Below are positions 25,306-33,920 of a stretch of 64,000 nucleotides of DNA, piece after piece; within the stretch, counting starts at the first letter, position 1, and every line of letters begins with the position of its first letter. A model generated the notes under the pieces. It did no database searches. It was not told where the DNA came from and saw only the letters and a list, made by a program, of their open reading frames with translations. Both the position numbers and the translations under genes were made by a program. Source of the DNA: Phenylobacterium montanum (GTDB lineage Bacteria > Pseudomonadota > Alphaproteobacteria > Caulobacterales > Caulobacteraceae); assembly GCF_018135625.1 (NCBI RefSeq), contig NZ_CP073078.1, positions 3,566,501-3,630,500 on the forward strand. Reading direction: 5' to 3'.

Positions 25306-27252
25306 TTGCGACATATGGTCCCGCGGGCCGATGGGATCTCGGGGCTTGTTTTGACGGGAAGCGAACAACTGGAGCCGGGTCCGACGGTGGGCGCTCGGGG
25401 GATCACCTTCGAGCACCGCATCGCCGTCACAGCCCTGGCCACCGCCATCGCCGTGCTGGCCCTGGCCAGCGCGCTGTTCCTCTATGAGCAGTGGCGGTCC
25501 GAGCGCTCGAACCACATCCGCGCGCGCGGCCACCTGGCCGAGCTGGTGGCGCGCGAGCTTGAGCCCAGCCTTGCCGCCGGCGACATGGGCCTGGCGCGAC
25601 GCGAGGCGACCATGTTCGACGTGGTCGGCGGCGTGCGCCATATCGTGGTGAAGAATCCGGGCGGCGGCGTTGTCATCGACTACGAGCCGCCGGGCCTCGG
25701 TCCGCCCAGGGGCGGCGAGCTGATCGACAGCCGCGCGCAGGTGGTCCACGACGGCCAGGTTCTCGGCCAGGTCGCCGTCACCTCGGAAAGCGCGCCGTTC
25801 AGCGCACTGCTGCTCCGCTATCTGGCGGTCTGCGGCAGCCTGTTCTTCGCCGCCGTCGCCATGGCCCTGTTCATGGGCCGCGCCCTGGCCAAGCGGGTGG
25901 TGCAACCGGTCAACATCCTCTCGCGCGCCATGCGCGAGGTCACCGACAGCGGCGACTATTCCGGCCGGGTGCCCAACTGGGCCAAGGACGAATTCGGCGA
26001 GCTGACCGACAGCTTCAACACCCTTTTGGCCCAGCTGCAGGCCAACGACCGCGCCCTGCACGCGACCATGAGCGACCTGGTGGAGGCGCGCGACGCCGCC
26101 CAGGCGGCCAATGTGCTGAAGTCTCAGTTCCTGGCCAATATGAGCCACGAGATCAGGACGCCGCTGAACGGGGTGCTGGCCATGGCCGAGATCATGGCCC
26201 TGGGCGACCTGGCCCCCAACCAGCGCGAGCGGGTGGCGGTGATCCGCCGCTCGGGCGAGGACCTTCTGGCCATCCTCAACGACATCCTCGACCTTTCGAA
26301 GATCGAGGCCGGGCGAATGGAGATCGAGGATGGCGAGGTCAGCGCAGAGATGCTGGAGACCAAGACCATCCAGGCCTTCGCCGAGGTGGCCGCGGCCAAG
26401 AAGAACCTGAAGTTCAAGATCGAGGTGAAGCCGGCCGCGCGCGGTGTGCGCCGCGGCGATCCGGGCCGCGTGCAGCAGATCCTGAGCTGCCTCGTCTCCA
26501 ACGCCATCAAGTTCACCGGCGAGGGCGAGGTCCGAGTGCTGATCGACGGCTACGGGCCGGGCGGCGGCGAAGGCCTGCGCCTGACCGTGGCCGACAGCGG
26601 CATTGGCATCGCCCCCGAGCAGATGCCCCTGCTGTTCCAGAAGTTCAGCCAGGCCGACAGCTCCAACACGCGCCGCTTCGGCGGCACGGGCCTGGGCCTG
26701 GCCATCTCGCGCGAGCTGGCCCGCCTGATGCACGGGACCATCGAGGTCGACAGCGAGCAGGGTAAGGGCTCGACCTTCACCGTCACCCTGCCCCTGACCC
26801 GCGTCGCCGCCGCCCCCGCCGACACCGCCGACCTGGCGGCCGGCAAGCGGGCCATGCGAGTCCTGGCGGCCGAGGACATTCCGACCAACCAGCTGGTGCT
26901 GAAGACCATCCTGCAGTCCTTCGGCGTCGAGCTGGAGATGGTCGAGAACGGCCAGCTGGCCGTGGAGGCCTGGCGTCAGCACAGCTTCGACCTGATCCTG
27001 ATGGACATCCAGATGCCGGTGATGGACGGGATCGCCGCCACCCAGGCGATCCGCGCCGAGGAGCTGGCCGCCGGCCGCCCCCGCACCCCGATCATCGCCG
27101 TGTCCGCCAACGCCCTGCCGCACCACGCCAAGACCTATCTGGAAAACGGCATGGACGCCCATGTCGGCAAGCCGATCGAGCTGGCCAAGCTGCAGGAGGC
27201 GATCGAGCGGGTCGCCCCGGCCGCGCCGTTGAAGCGGGTCGAGCTGGGCTGA
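25306..27252 (+). CDS. Membrane-bound HAMP hybrid histidine kinase with receiver
   Basis: A 648-residue sensor kinase. Two membrane helices (about 42-62 and 167-190) enclose a periplasmic sensor of about 100 residues. A HAMP domain (about 190-245) follows, then HisKA with phospho-acceptor His281 in NMSHEIRTPLNG, HATPase motifs (LVSNAIKF, DSGIGI, GGTGLGLA) and a C-terminal receiver with phospho-acceptor Asp567 in LMDIQMP. The N-terminal acidic pair is present as AEDIPTN. The exact start is uncertain. It shares the HisKA-HATPase-REC plan with the 5510-7246 kinase but has a different sensor. No partner gene is adjacent. Confidence 0.92.
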   Translation: MRHMVPRADGISGLVLTGSEQLEPGPTVGARGITFEHRIAVTALATAIAVLALASALFLYEQWRSERSNHIRARGHLAELVARELEPSLAAGDMGLARREATMFDVVGGVRHIVVKNPGGGVVIDYEPPGLGPPRGGELIDSRAQVVHDGQVLGQVAVTSESAPFSALLLRYLAVCGSLFFAAVAMALFMGRALAKRVVQPVNILSRAMREVTDSGDYSGRVPNWAKDEFGELTDSFNTLLAQLQANDRALHATMSDLVEARDAAQAANVLKSQFLANMSHEIRTPLNGVLAMAEIMALGDLAPNQRERVAVIRRSGEDLLAILNDILDLSKIEAGRMEIEDGEVSAEMLETKTIQAFAEVAAAKKNLKFKIEVKPAARGVRRGDPGRVQQILSCLVSNAIKFTGEGEVRVLIDGYGPGGGEGLRLTVADSGIGIAPEQMPLLFQKFSQADSSNTRRFGGTGLGLAISRELARLMHGTIEVDSEQGKGSTFTVTLPLTRVAAAPADTADLAAGKRAMRVLAAEDIPTNQLVLKTILQSFGVELEMVENGQLAVEAWRQHSFDLILMDIQMPVMDGIAATQAIRAEELAAGRPRTPIIAVSANALPHHAKTYLENGMDAHVGKPIELAKLQEAIERVAPAAPLKRVELG

Positions 27253-27256
27253 CTGC

Positions 27257-27281
27257 GAGAACCCGCACAGGTTCTCTATTT
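27257..27281 (+). terminator. Likely intrinsic terminator of hybrid kinase gene
   Basis: GAGAACC (27257-27263) pairs perfectly with GGTTCTC (27270-27276) around a 6-base loop and is followed by TATTT. It begins 4 bases after the kinase stop codon. This is the best terminator-like structure in the window. Confidence 0.55.
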
Positions 27282-27308
27282 GACATCAAACAAGCGTTCG
27301 AATTGTCT
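27280..27308 (+). promoter_or_regulatory. Candidate -35 box and PsrA-like operator of carboxylase gene
   Basis: A perfect TTGACA at 27280-27285 is followed at 27287-27300 by CAAAC-AAGC-GTTCG, one mismatch from the PsrA-type fatty-acid regulator pattern CAAAC-N4-GTTTG. A poor -10 (TTGTCT) lies at the 17-base spacing. The site lies 41 bases before the carboxylase start. Regulation by a TetR-type fatty-acid sensor is inferred. Confidence 0.4.
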
Positions 27309-27340
27309 GGCGGTCCCAGTGTTTTCAGCGGACCCGCCCC

Positions 27341-30300
27341 ATGGCCTTCGACGCCGTCCTGATCGCCAACCGCGGCGAGATCGCCATCCGCATCGCCCGG
27401 GCCTGCGCCGCCCTGGGCCTCCGATCGGTCGCGGTCTATTCCGAGGACGACGCCCGCTCGCTGCACGTGCGCGCCGCCGATCAGGCCGTGGCGCTGAAGG
27501 GCGCCGGTGCGCGGGCCTATCTGGATAGCGAGGCGGTGATCGCCGCGGCGCTGGAGGCCGGCTGCGGCGCCGTCCACCCGGGCTACGGATTCCTGAGCGA
27601 AAACGCCGCCTTCGCCGCCCGCTGCGCCGAGCGGGGCCTGGCGTTCATCGGCCCCAAGCCGGAGGCGCTGGCCCTGTTTGGCGACAAGGCCGCCGCCCGC
27701 GCCCTGGCGGCGCGCGTCGGGGTTCCGACCGCCCGCGGGCTCGACCGAGGCGTCAACCTGGAGGATGCGCACGCCTTCTTCGCCGGGCTAGGCGAGGGCG
27801 GGGCGATGATGATCAAGGCCCTGGCCGGCGGCGGCGGGCGCGGGATGCGCGCCGTGCGCCAAGGCGCCGAGATCGAGGCCGCCTTTGAGCGCTGCGGCTC
27901 GGAGGCCAAGGCCGCCTTCGGCGACGGGGCGCTCTATGTCGAGGAGTTGATCGAGACCGCCCGTCACGTCGAAATCCAGGTGCTGGGCGACCGTCACGGT
28001 GGGCTGGTCCACCTGTGGGACCGCGACTGCAGCCTGCAGCGGCGGCATCAGAAGCTGGTCGAGATCGCGCCCAGCCCCAACCTGCCCGAGGCTCTGCGCG
28101 AACGCCTGGCCGAGGCGGCCCTCAGCATGGCCCACGAGGTCCGTTACGACAGCCTGGGCACCTTCGAGTTCCTGGTCGACGCCGGCTCTGCCGAAGGCCG
28201 GTTCGTGTTCATCGAGGCCAATGCCCGCCTGCAGGTCGAGCACACGGTCACCGAGGAGGTCTGCGGCGTCGACCTGGTCGCGGCCCAGATCCGCGCGGCG
28301 CAAGGCGCCACCCTGGCCGAGATGGGCCTCACTACTCCGCCGGCGCCCATGGGCTGGGCCATCCAGCTCAGGCTCAACACCGAAACCATGGACGCCACCG
28401 GCGCGGTCAAGCCCACCGGCGGGGTGATCGGCCTCTACGAGCCGCCCTCCGGCCCGGGCGTGCGGGTCGATGGCTACGGCTATGCCGGCTATGCGACCAA
28501 CCCCAATTTCGACTCCCTCCTGGCCAAGGTGATCGTCCATCAGCGCGCCGGCGGCTTCTCCGCCGCGCTGGCCAAGGCCGGCCGGGCGCTGGACGAGTTC
28601 CGCCTGACCGGGGTCGAGACCAACCTTGCCCTGCTGCGCGCCCTGGTCGGCCGGCCCGAGGTGCGCGAGGGGCGGGTGTTCACCACCCTGGTCGAGCGCG
28701 ACATCGCCCTTCTGCTGGCCGAGGCCGACGCCGCCCAGCCGCGCTTCTTCGAGCCGGCCGCGGCCGGACCGGCCCACGCCCAGCACGGCCACGACACGCC
28801 CGAGGGCATGGTCGCAGTCGCCGCACCGACTCAGGGGCTCCTGGTCTCGATCAGCGTCGCCGACGGCGATGTGGTGCGCCCCGGCCAGGCGGTGGCGGTG
28901 CAGGAATCCATGAAGATGGAGCACCTGGTCGAGGCCAGCGAAGGCGGGATCGTCCGCGCCATCGCCGCCCATGCCGGCCAGACCCTGTTCGAGGGCCAAC
29001 CGATCCTGTTCCTCGAGCCCGCCGAGATCGAGGGGGCGGCGGCGGCAGCCGCCGAGGCGGTGGACCTGGACGCTATCCGCCCCGACCTCGCCGAACTGAA
29101 CGAGCGGCGCAACTTCGGCCTCGACGCCCATCGCCCCGAGGCCGTCGCCAAGCGGCGCAAGCTCGGCATGAGGACCGCGCGGGAGAACGTCGACGCCATC
29201 GTCGATCCGGGCAGCTTCATCGAATATGGCGCCCTGGCCATCGCCGCCCAGCGCCGCCGCCGCTCCACCGACGACCTGATGAAGAACACCCCGGCCGACG
29301 GTCTGATCACCGGGGTCGGCCAGGTCAATGGCGCTCTGTTCCCCGAGGACAGGAGCCGCTGCGCCGTCCTGGCCTACGACTACACGGTGCTGGCCGGGAC
29401 CCAGGGCACGGCCAACCACAAGAAGACCGACCGCATCCTGCAGGTGGCCGAGCGCGAAAAGCTGCCTGTGATCTGGTTCTGCGAGGGCGGCGGCGGGCGG
29501 CCCGGCGATACCGACGGCCTGGGGGCCACGGGCCTGGATGTGCCGACCTTCGAGCTCTATGCGCGGATGAGCGGCCTCGCCCCCCGCATCGGCATCGCCG
29601 CCGGGCGCTGCTTCGCCGGCAATGCGGTGTTCTGGGGCTGCAGCGATATCACCATCGCCACCAAGGATTCCACCATCGGCATGAGCGGTCCGGCGATGAT
29701 CGAGGGCGGGGGCCTGGGGGTCTATACCCCGGAGGAGGTCGGGCCGATCTCGGTGCAGGACGCCAACGGGGTGGTGGACCTGGTGGCCGACGACGAGGTC
29801 CACGCCGCCGACCTCGCCCGCCGGCTGATGGCCTATTTCCAGGGGCCGGTCGCGGGCTGGACCTGCGCCGACCAGCGCCTGTTGCGGCGGTCGATCCCGG
29901 AGAACCGCCTGCGCGTCTATGACGTCCGCGCCCTGATCCGGCTTCTGGCCGACGATGACAGCTTCCTGGAGATCCGCCCCGGCTTCGCCAAGGGCATGAT
30001 CACTGGCTTCCTGCGCATCGAGGGCCGCCCGGTGGGCTTGATCGCCAACGACCCGCGCTTCCTGGGCGGGGCGATCGATTCCGAAGGGGCGACCAAGGCG
30101 GCCCGGTTCATGCAGCTGTGCGACGCCTTCGACCTGCCGATCCTGTCGCTGTGCGACACCCCCGGCTTCATGGTCGGTCCGGATTCGGAAAAGACCGCGC
30201 CGGTGCGCCATGGCTCGCGCATGTTCGTCACCGCCGGCGCCCTGCAGGTCCCGATCTACGCCATCGTGCTCAGAAAGGGCTACGGCCTGGGCGCCCAGGC

Positions 30301-30625
30301 CATGACCGGCGGCACCTTCCCCGCCAGCTTCTTCACCATCGCCTGGCCCACCGGCGAGTTCGGCGGCATGGGCCTGGAGGGCGCCGTCCGCCTGGGCTAC
30401 CGCAAGGAACTGGAGGCCGAAACTACGCCCGAGGCCAAGAAGGCCCTGTTCGACCAGCTGGTGGCCAAGAGCTACGAGCGCGGCAAGGCGGTCAATGTCG
30501 CCCAGGTGCTGGAGATCGACGCGGTGATCGACCCGGCCGAGTCGCGGGCCTGGATCGTGCGGGGGCTGAAGTCGCGCGCGCCGCGGGAGGGCGGCGGGCG
30601 AAGAAGGTTCGTGGATACGTGGTGA
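27341..30625 (+). CDS. Single-chain biotin-dependent acyl-CoA carboxylase
   Basis: A 1094-residue fusion that should carboxylate an acyl-CoA. In order: biotin carboxylase (about 1-450; ANRGEIAIRIARAC, KALAGGGGRGMR, EANARLQVEH), a biotin carrier domain with biotinyl Lys525 in ESMKMEH, and a carboxyltransferase (about 580-1085) with both halves of the usual two-domain fold (FCEGGGGRPGD; GGAIDSEGATKAARF; CDTPGFMVG). Most bacteria split these parts among two to four proteins; the size and order match the single-chain long-chain acyl-CoA carboxylases described from Mycobacterium and Rhodopseudomonas. Substrate chain length cannot be read here. A small BamE-like gene follows 8 bases downstream. Confidence 0.92.
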   Translation: MAFDAVLIANRGEIAIRIARACAALGLRSVAVYSEDDARSLHVRAADQAVALKGAGARAYLDSEAVIAAALEAGCGAVHPGYGFLSENAAFAARCAERGLAFIGPKPEALALFGDKAAARALAARVGVPTARGLDRGVNLEDAHAFFAGLGEGGAMMIKALAGGGGRGMRAVRQGAEIEAAFERCGSEAKAAFGDGALYVEELIETARHVEIQVLGDRHGGLVHLWDRDCSLQRRHQKLVEIAPSPNLPEALRERLAEAALSMAHEVRYDSLGTFEFLVDAGSAEGRFVFIEANARLQVEHTVTEEVCGVDLVAAQIRAAQGATLAEMGLTTPPAPMGWAIQLRLNTETMDATGAVKPTGGVIGLYEPPSGPGVRVDGYGYAGYATNPNFDSLLAKVIVHQRAGGFSAALAKAGRALDEFRLTGVETNLALLRALVGRPEVREGRVFTTLVERDIALLLAEADAAQPRFFEPAAAGPAHAQHGHDTPEGMVAVAAPTQGLLVSISVADGDVVRPGQAVAVQESMKMEHLVEASEGGIVRAIAAHAGQTLFEGQPILFLEPAEIEGAAAAAAEAVDLDAIRPDLAELNERRNFGLDAHRPEAVAKRRKLGMRTARENVDAIVDPGSFIEYGALAIAAQRRRRSTDDLMKNTPADGLITGVGQVNGALFPEDRSRCAVLAYDYTVLAGTQGTANHKKTDRILQVAEREKLPVIWFCEGGGGRPGDTDGLGATGLDVPTFELYARMSGLAPRIGIAAGRCFAGNAVFWGCSDITIATKDSTIGMSGPAMIEGGGLGVYTPEEVGPISVQDANGVVDLVADDEVHAADLARRLMAYFQGPVAGWTCADQRLLRRSIPENRLRVYDVRALIRLLADDDSFLEIRPGFAKGMITGFLRIEGRPVGLIANDPRFLGGAIDSEGATKAARFMQLCDAFDLPILSLCDTPGFMVGPDSEKTAPVRHGSRMFVTAGALQVPIYAIVLRKGYGLGAQAMTGGTFPASFFTIAWPTGEFGGMGLEGAVRLGYRKELEAETTPEAKKALFDQLVAKSYERGKAVNVAQVLEIDAVIDPAESRAWIVRGLKSRAPREGGGRRRFVDTW

Positions 30626-30633
30626 GGGGATAG

Positions 30634-30957
30634 ATGAAACTTAGAACCTTCGCCGGCCTAGCAGCGATCTTCTTGGCCGCTGCATTTGTCATCCGATCCA
30701 TCGCCTATGACAAAATGCTCGAAGCCCGCTTCGATAAGATTTTGCCCGGCATGACCGCCAGCCAAGTCACTCGGATACTGGGCTCGCCCAAATCGGTTGG
30801 TCGGTGTGGTGTTGCTTGGGGAACAAGACCCCCCGCTCATTGCACCAGAGAGCTCCTATATGCCTCCGCATTCGCACCTATCAATCCGACCTACTACCTA
30901 GTGGATTTGGGGGTGGACGGTCGCGTCGTGGAAACGATGCCACTATTGTCGCCTTGA
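30634..30957 (+). CDS. Small BamE/SmpA-like membrane-anchored protein
   Basis: A 107-residue protein with one N-terminal hydrophobic segment (about 6-23), probably an uncleaved anchor or signal peptide, followed by FDKILPGMTASQVTRILGSP. The F-x-I-x-x-GM-T-x-x-Q-V-x-x-ILG-x-P pattern is shared with the BamE/SmpA-OmlA fold found in many envelope proteins. No lipobox cysteine is present. GAGGGG lies just before the ATG at 30634. Its GC content is visibly lower than that of the carboxylase gene upstream. Function unknown. Confidence 0.6.
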   Translation: MKLRTFAGLAAIFLAAAFVIRSIAYDKMLEARFDKILPGMTASQVTRILGSPKSVGRCGVAWGTRPPAHCTRELLYASAFAPINPTYYLVDLGVDGRVVETMPLLSP

Positions 30958-31094
30958 GTGTGCAACTGAATTCCGGTCGCCAGTCCCCGACTGCGAACCA
31001 TCCCTGAAGGCCTTGGTTGATAGTGAAGCCGTAGACCCCAGCAAGACACGCCACCAAGACTTAAGGGACAATCCGGGCCGCACGCCCAAAAGAG

Positions 31095-31204
31095 CCCCTC
31101 CCCCTTGCGGGGAGGGGTTGGGGCGGGGGTGTCAGCGCCCAAGTCGGTCGAAACTGAGGTTCACCCCCATCCCCTGCCCCTTCCCCGCAAGGGGGAAGGG
31201 GTTC
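31095..31204. repeat. Palindromic GC-rich repeat made of two hairpins
   Basis: Left arm 31095-31131 and right arm 31162-31204 are imperfect inverted copies of each other, and each arm is itself a hairpin (CCCCTCCCC/GGGGAGGGG at 31095-31117; CCCCTTCCCC/GGGGAAGGGG at 31177-31201). This is the kind of dispersed palindromic element common in alphaproteobacterial intergenic regions. It shares a CCCCTTCCCCC-TTG core with the element at 35637-35820. It may also end transcription of the BamE-like gene or influence the symporter mRNA. Confidence 0.75.
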
Positions 31205-31254
31205 TCATAGGCGCCGCCTTCGCTATGTTGCCCCGCTTGACCTAAAGGGGCTGC

Positions 31255-32499
31255 ATGAACCGCCGTTTCACCATTCTGCTGGTCGCCGCCATGCTGGCGG
31301 GGATCGCCGCGGGCTATGTGCTGCATGGCTGGCTGCCCGACGACGCCGCCAGGGCGCGGTGGGAGGGCTATTTCGGGGTGGTCACCTTCGCCTTCCTGCA
31401 GGCGATCAAGATGATCATCGCTCCCCTGGTGGTCTCGACCCTGATCGCGGGCATAGCCCACATGGAGGACGCCGCCGCCGTCGGGCGGGTGGGGGCCAAG
31501 ACCATGGGCTGGTTCATCGGCGCCTCGCTGGTCTCGCTGACCATCGGCCTTCTTATGGTGCACCTCTTGCACCCCGGCGTCGGCCTCGCTCCGCCGCATC
31601 CCGCCGCCGGCGCGGCCCAGGCGGTCGACACGACGAGCTTCAACATCAAGGACTTCGTCGCCCACGTGATCCCGTCCTCGATCGTCGACGCCATGGCCAA
31701 GAACGAGATCCTGCAGATCGTGGTGTTCTCGGTGCTCTTCGGTCTCGCCATCGCCGCCACCCCGGACGGCGCGCCCTTGGTGATCCAGTTCTCCGAGCAG
31801 GTCGCGCGGGTGATGATGAAGGTCACCGGCTATGTGATGAGCTTGGCGCCCCTGGCCATCTTCGCCGCCCTGGCCGCCACCGTGACCCACTATGGCGTCG
31901 GGGTCCTGATCACCTACGCCAAGTTCGTCGGCGGCTTCTACCTGTCGCTGGCCATCCTCTGGGGCCTGCTGCTGGCCGCCTGCGCCTCGGTGGTTGGGCG
32001 GCGGGCGCTTACCCTGTTCGGCCTGATCCGCGAGCCGGCGGTCCTGGCCTTCTCCACCGCCAGCTCCGAGGCCGCCTATCCCGGAACCCTGGAAGCCCTG
32101 CAGCGCTTCGGCGTCGCCCGGCGCATCGCTAGCTTCGTCCTGCCGCTGGGCTACTCGTTCAATCTGGACGGGTCGATGATGTACTGCACCTTCGCCACCC
32201 TGTTCATCGCCCAGGCCTACGGGATCCAGCTCTCCATCGGCCAGCAGATCCTGATGCTCCTTATACTGATGGTCACGTCGAAGGGCATGGCCGGCGTGCC
32301 GCGCGCCTCGCTGGTGGTGATCGCCGCCACTTTGGCCTTCTTCCACCTGCCAGAAGCCGGCCTGCTCCTGGTCCTGGCCGTCGACCACCTCCTGGACATG
32401 GGCCGCAGCGCCACCAACGTGGTCGGCAATTCCGTCGCCGCGAGCGTAGTGGCGCGGTGGGAGGGGCAGTTGGGGGAGATGACGGCGACCGAGGCCTGA
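31255..32499 (+). CDS. Dicarboxylate/amino acid:cation symporter (DAACS)
   Basis: A 414-residue inner-membrane transporter of the GltP/DctA family, which imports C4-dicarboxylates or acidic amino acids with protons or sodium. Seen: eight or so helices, the serine-rich AFSTASSEAAYPGTLE re-entrant loop, LPLGYSFNLDGSMMY, and SKGMAGVPRASLVV in the second half, all family hallmarks. The start ATG at 31255 follows the palindromic repeat by 50 bases. It is convergent with the serine-hydrolase gene and only 3 bases from it. The exact substrate is not determinable. Confidence 0.93.
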   Translation: MNRRFTILLVAAMLAGIAAGYVLHGWLPDDAARARWEGYFGVVTFAFLQAIKMIIAPLVVSTLIAGIAHMEDAAAVGRVGAKTMGWFIGASLVSLTIGLLMVHLLHPGVGLAPPHPAAGAAQAVDTTSFNIKDFVAHVIPSSIVDAMAKNEILQIVVFSVLFGLAIAATPDGAPLVIQFSEQVARVMMKVTGYVMSLAPLAIFAALAATVTHYGVGVLITYAKFVGGFYLSLAILWGLLLAACASVVGRRALTLFGLIREPAVLAFSTASSEAAYPGTLEALQRFGVARRIASFVLPLGYSFNLDGSMMYCTFATLFIAQAYGIQLSIGQQILMLLILMVTSKGMAGVPRASLVVIAATLAFFHLPEAGLLLVLAVDHLLDMGRSATNVVGNSVAASVVARWEGQLGEMTATEA

Positions 32500-32502
32500 G
32501 CC

Positions 32503-33729
32503 TCACCCATTCATCTCCGTGAGCGCCGAATAGACCAGGGTCCTCAGCTGCCGGCGGATCGGGTAGGCGGAGGAGGGGATCAGCTGGGTCATCAGGATGG
32601 CGATCAGTTCCTCCTTCGGGTCGATCCAGAAGAAGGTCGAGGCGGCCCCGCCCCAGGAGAGGTCGCCGACGGTGGCCGGGATCAGGGTCGCGGCGGGATC
32701 GACGGTGGTGGAGAAGCCGAGGCCGAAGCCCAGGCCCGCATAGGCCGCCTCGCTGAACAGCGAGCGGGACATGGTGGCGAGTTCCTGGCCGCCCGGCAGG
32801 TGGTTCAGCCCCATCTGGCGGATGGTCTTGGGGCTGAGATAGCGCCGCCCGTCCAGCTCGCCCCCGTTCAGCACCATGCGGCAGAAGCGCAGGTAGTCCT
32901 GGGCGGTGGAGACCAGACCGCCGCCGCCGGAGACGAAGCTGGGCGGCTTCAGGTACGGGCTCTTCGCCGGGTCGTCCTGCAAGACGACCCCCTTGGGCGT
33001 CAGGGTGTAGCAGGCGGCCAGCCGGTCCGCCTCGCCGGGCGGGGCGTAGAATCCGGTGTCGGCCATTTCCAGCGGATCGAACAGGCGGGTGCGCAGGAAC
33101 TGCTCGAACGGCTGGCCGCTGATCTTGCCGATCAGATAGCCCAGCACATCCGTCGAAACCGAATAGTTCCAGGCCGTCCCCGGCGAGAACTCCAGCGGCA
33201 GGCCGGCCAGGGCCTCGATCATGCTGTCGAGCGTGCCCTGAACCTCGATCTCGCCAATGCCCAACTTGCGGTAGGCGGCGTCGATATTGCTGCGCTGCTG
33301 GAAGCCGTAGGTCAGGCCCGAGGTGTGGCGCAGCAGGTCGACGATCAGCATCGGCCGTTCGCACGGTTTGGTGCGGAAGGTCTCCATGAAGCCGCCGTCG
33401 TAGACCCCGAGGTTCTTCCAGGCCGGGATATACTTGGCCACCGGATCGTCCAGGGCGACCAGCCCCTGTTCCACCAGCATCATGAAGGCCACGCTGGTGA
33501 CCGGCTTGGTCATGGAATAGATGCGAAACAGGGTGTCGGCCCGCATCGGCCGGCCCCGCTCGGCGTCCATCGCCCCCAGCACCCCCAGGTGCGCGGTCTC
33601 GCCCCGGCGATGCACCAGCACCACCGCACCCTTCAGCTTGCCGGTGTCGAGATACTGGGTCTGGAGAAAATGGTCGATGTGGGCCAGACGCTCCAAGGAT
33701 AGTCCGGCGACCTCGGTCCTGCCGTGCAT
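32503..33729 (-). CDS. Serine hydrolase, class C beta-lactamase/esterase family
   Basis: A 408-residue protein of the beta-lactamase-like serine hydrolases. The catalytic SxxK is Ser72-Met-Thr-Lys75 (YSMTKPVTS). The second-motif tyrosine is Tyr189 in WNYSVS, where the classical YxN asparagine is replaced by Val. A WGGAAS segment near residue 340 stands where the HTG/KTG motif is expected. No signal peptide is apparent, so it is more likely a cytosolic esterase of the EstB kind than a beta-lactamase. It is convergent with the symporter gene. Confidence 0.9.
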   Translation of the reverse strand: MHGRTEVAGLSLERLAHIDHFLQTQYLDTGKLKGAVVLVHRRGETAHLGVLGAMDAERGRPMRADTLFRIYSMTKPVTSVAFMMLVEQGLVALDDPVAKYIPAWKNLGVYDGGFMETFRTKPCERPMLIVDLLRHTSGLTYGFQQRSNIDAAYRKLGIGEIEVQGTLDSMIEALAGLPLEFSPGTAWNYSVSTDVLGYLIGKISGQPFEQFLRTRLFDPLEMADTGFYAPPGEADRLAACYTLTPKGVVLQDDPAKSPYLKPPSFVSGGGGLVSTAQDYLRFCRMVLNGGELDGRRYLSPKTIRQMGLNHLPGGQELATMSRSLFSEAAYAGLGFGLGFSTTVDPAATLIPATVGDLSWGGAASTFFWIDPKEELIAILMTQLIPSSAYPIRRQLRTLVYSALTEMNG

Positions 33730-33920
33730 GCGCTATTCTCCCCATCCCCGCATCAAGCCAACGTCAAGCAAGTGTAAAGCTGCGGGCAAATTTCAGGCTT
33801 GAGACACCATCGCCTTGAAGCCGTCGTAGAGGAAGTCCAAACGAGCCTGGCTGAGCTACAGGCGACAGGCATGTCTGCGCACGGGCTCGACTGGACTATC
33901 CGCCGCCCTCTGGAGGACGA

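Noticed and set aside
25189-27162. A 657-codon minus-strand frame opposite the second hybrid kinase
   Set aside because: Antisense shadow with Gly/His/Gln-rich low-information translation.
27788-30211. An 807-codon minus-strand frame opposite the acyl-CoA carboxylase
   Set aside because: Antisense shadow; the plus strand encodes an intact, well-conserved enzyme.
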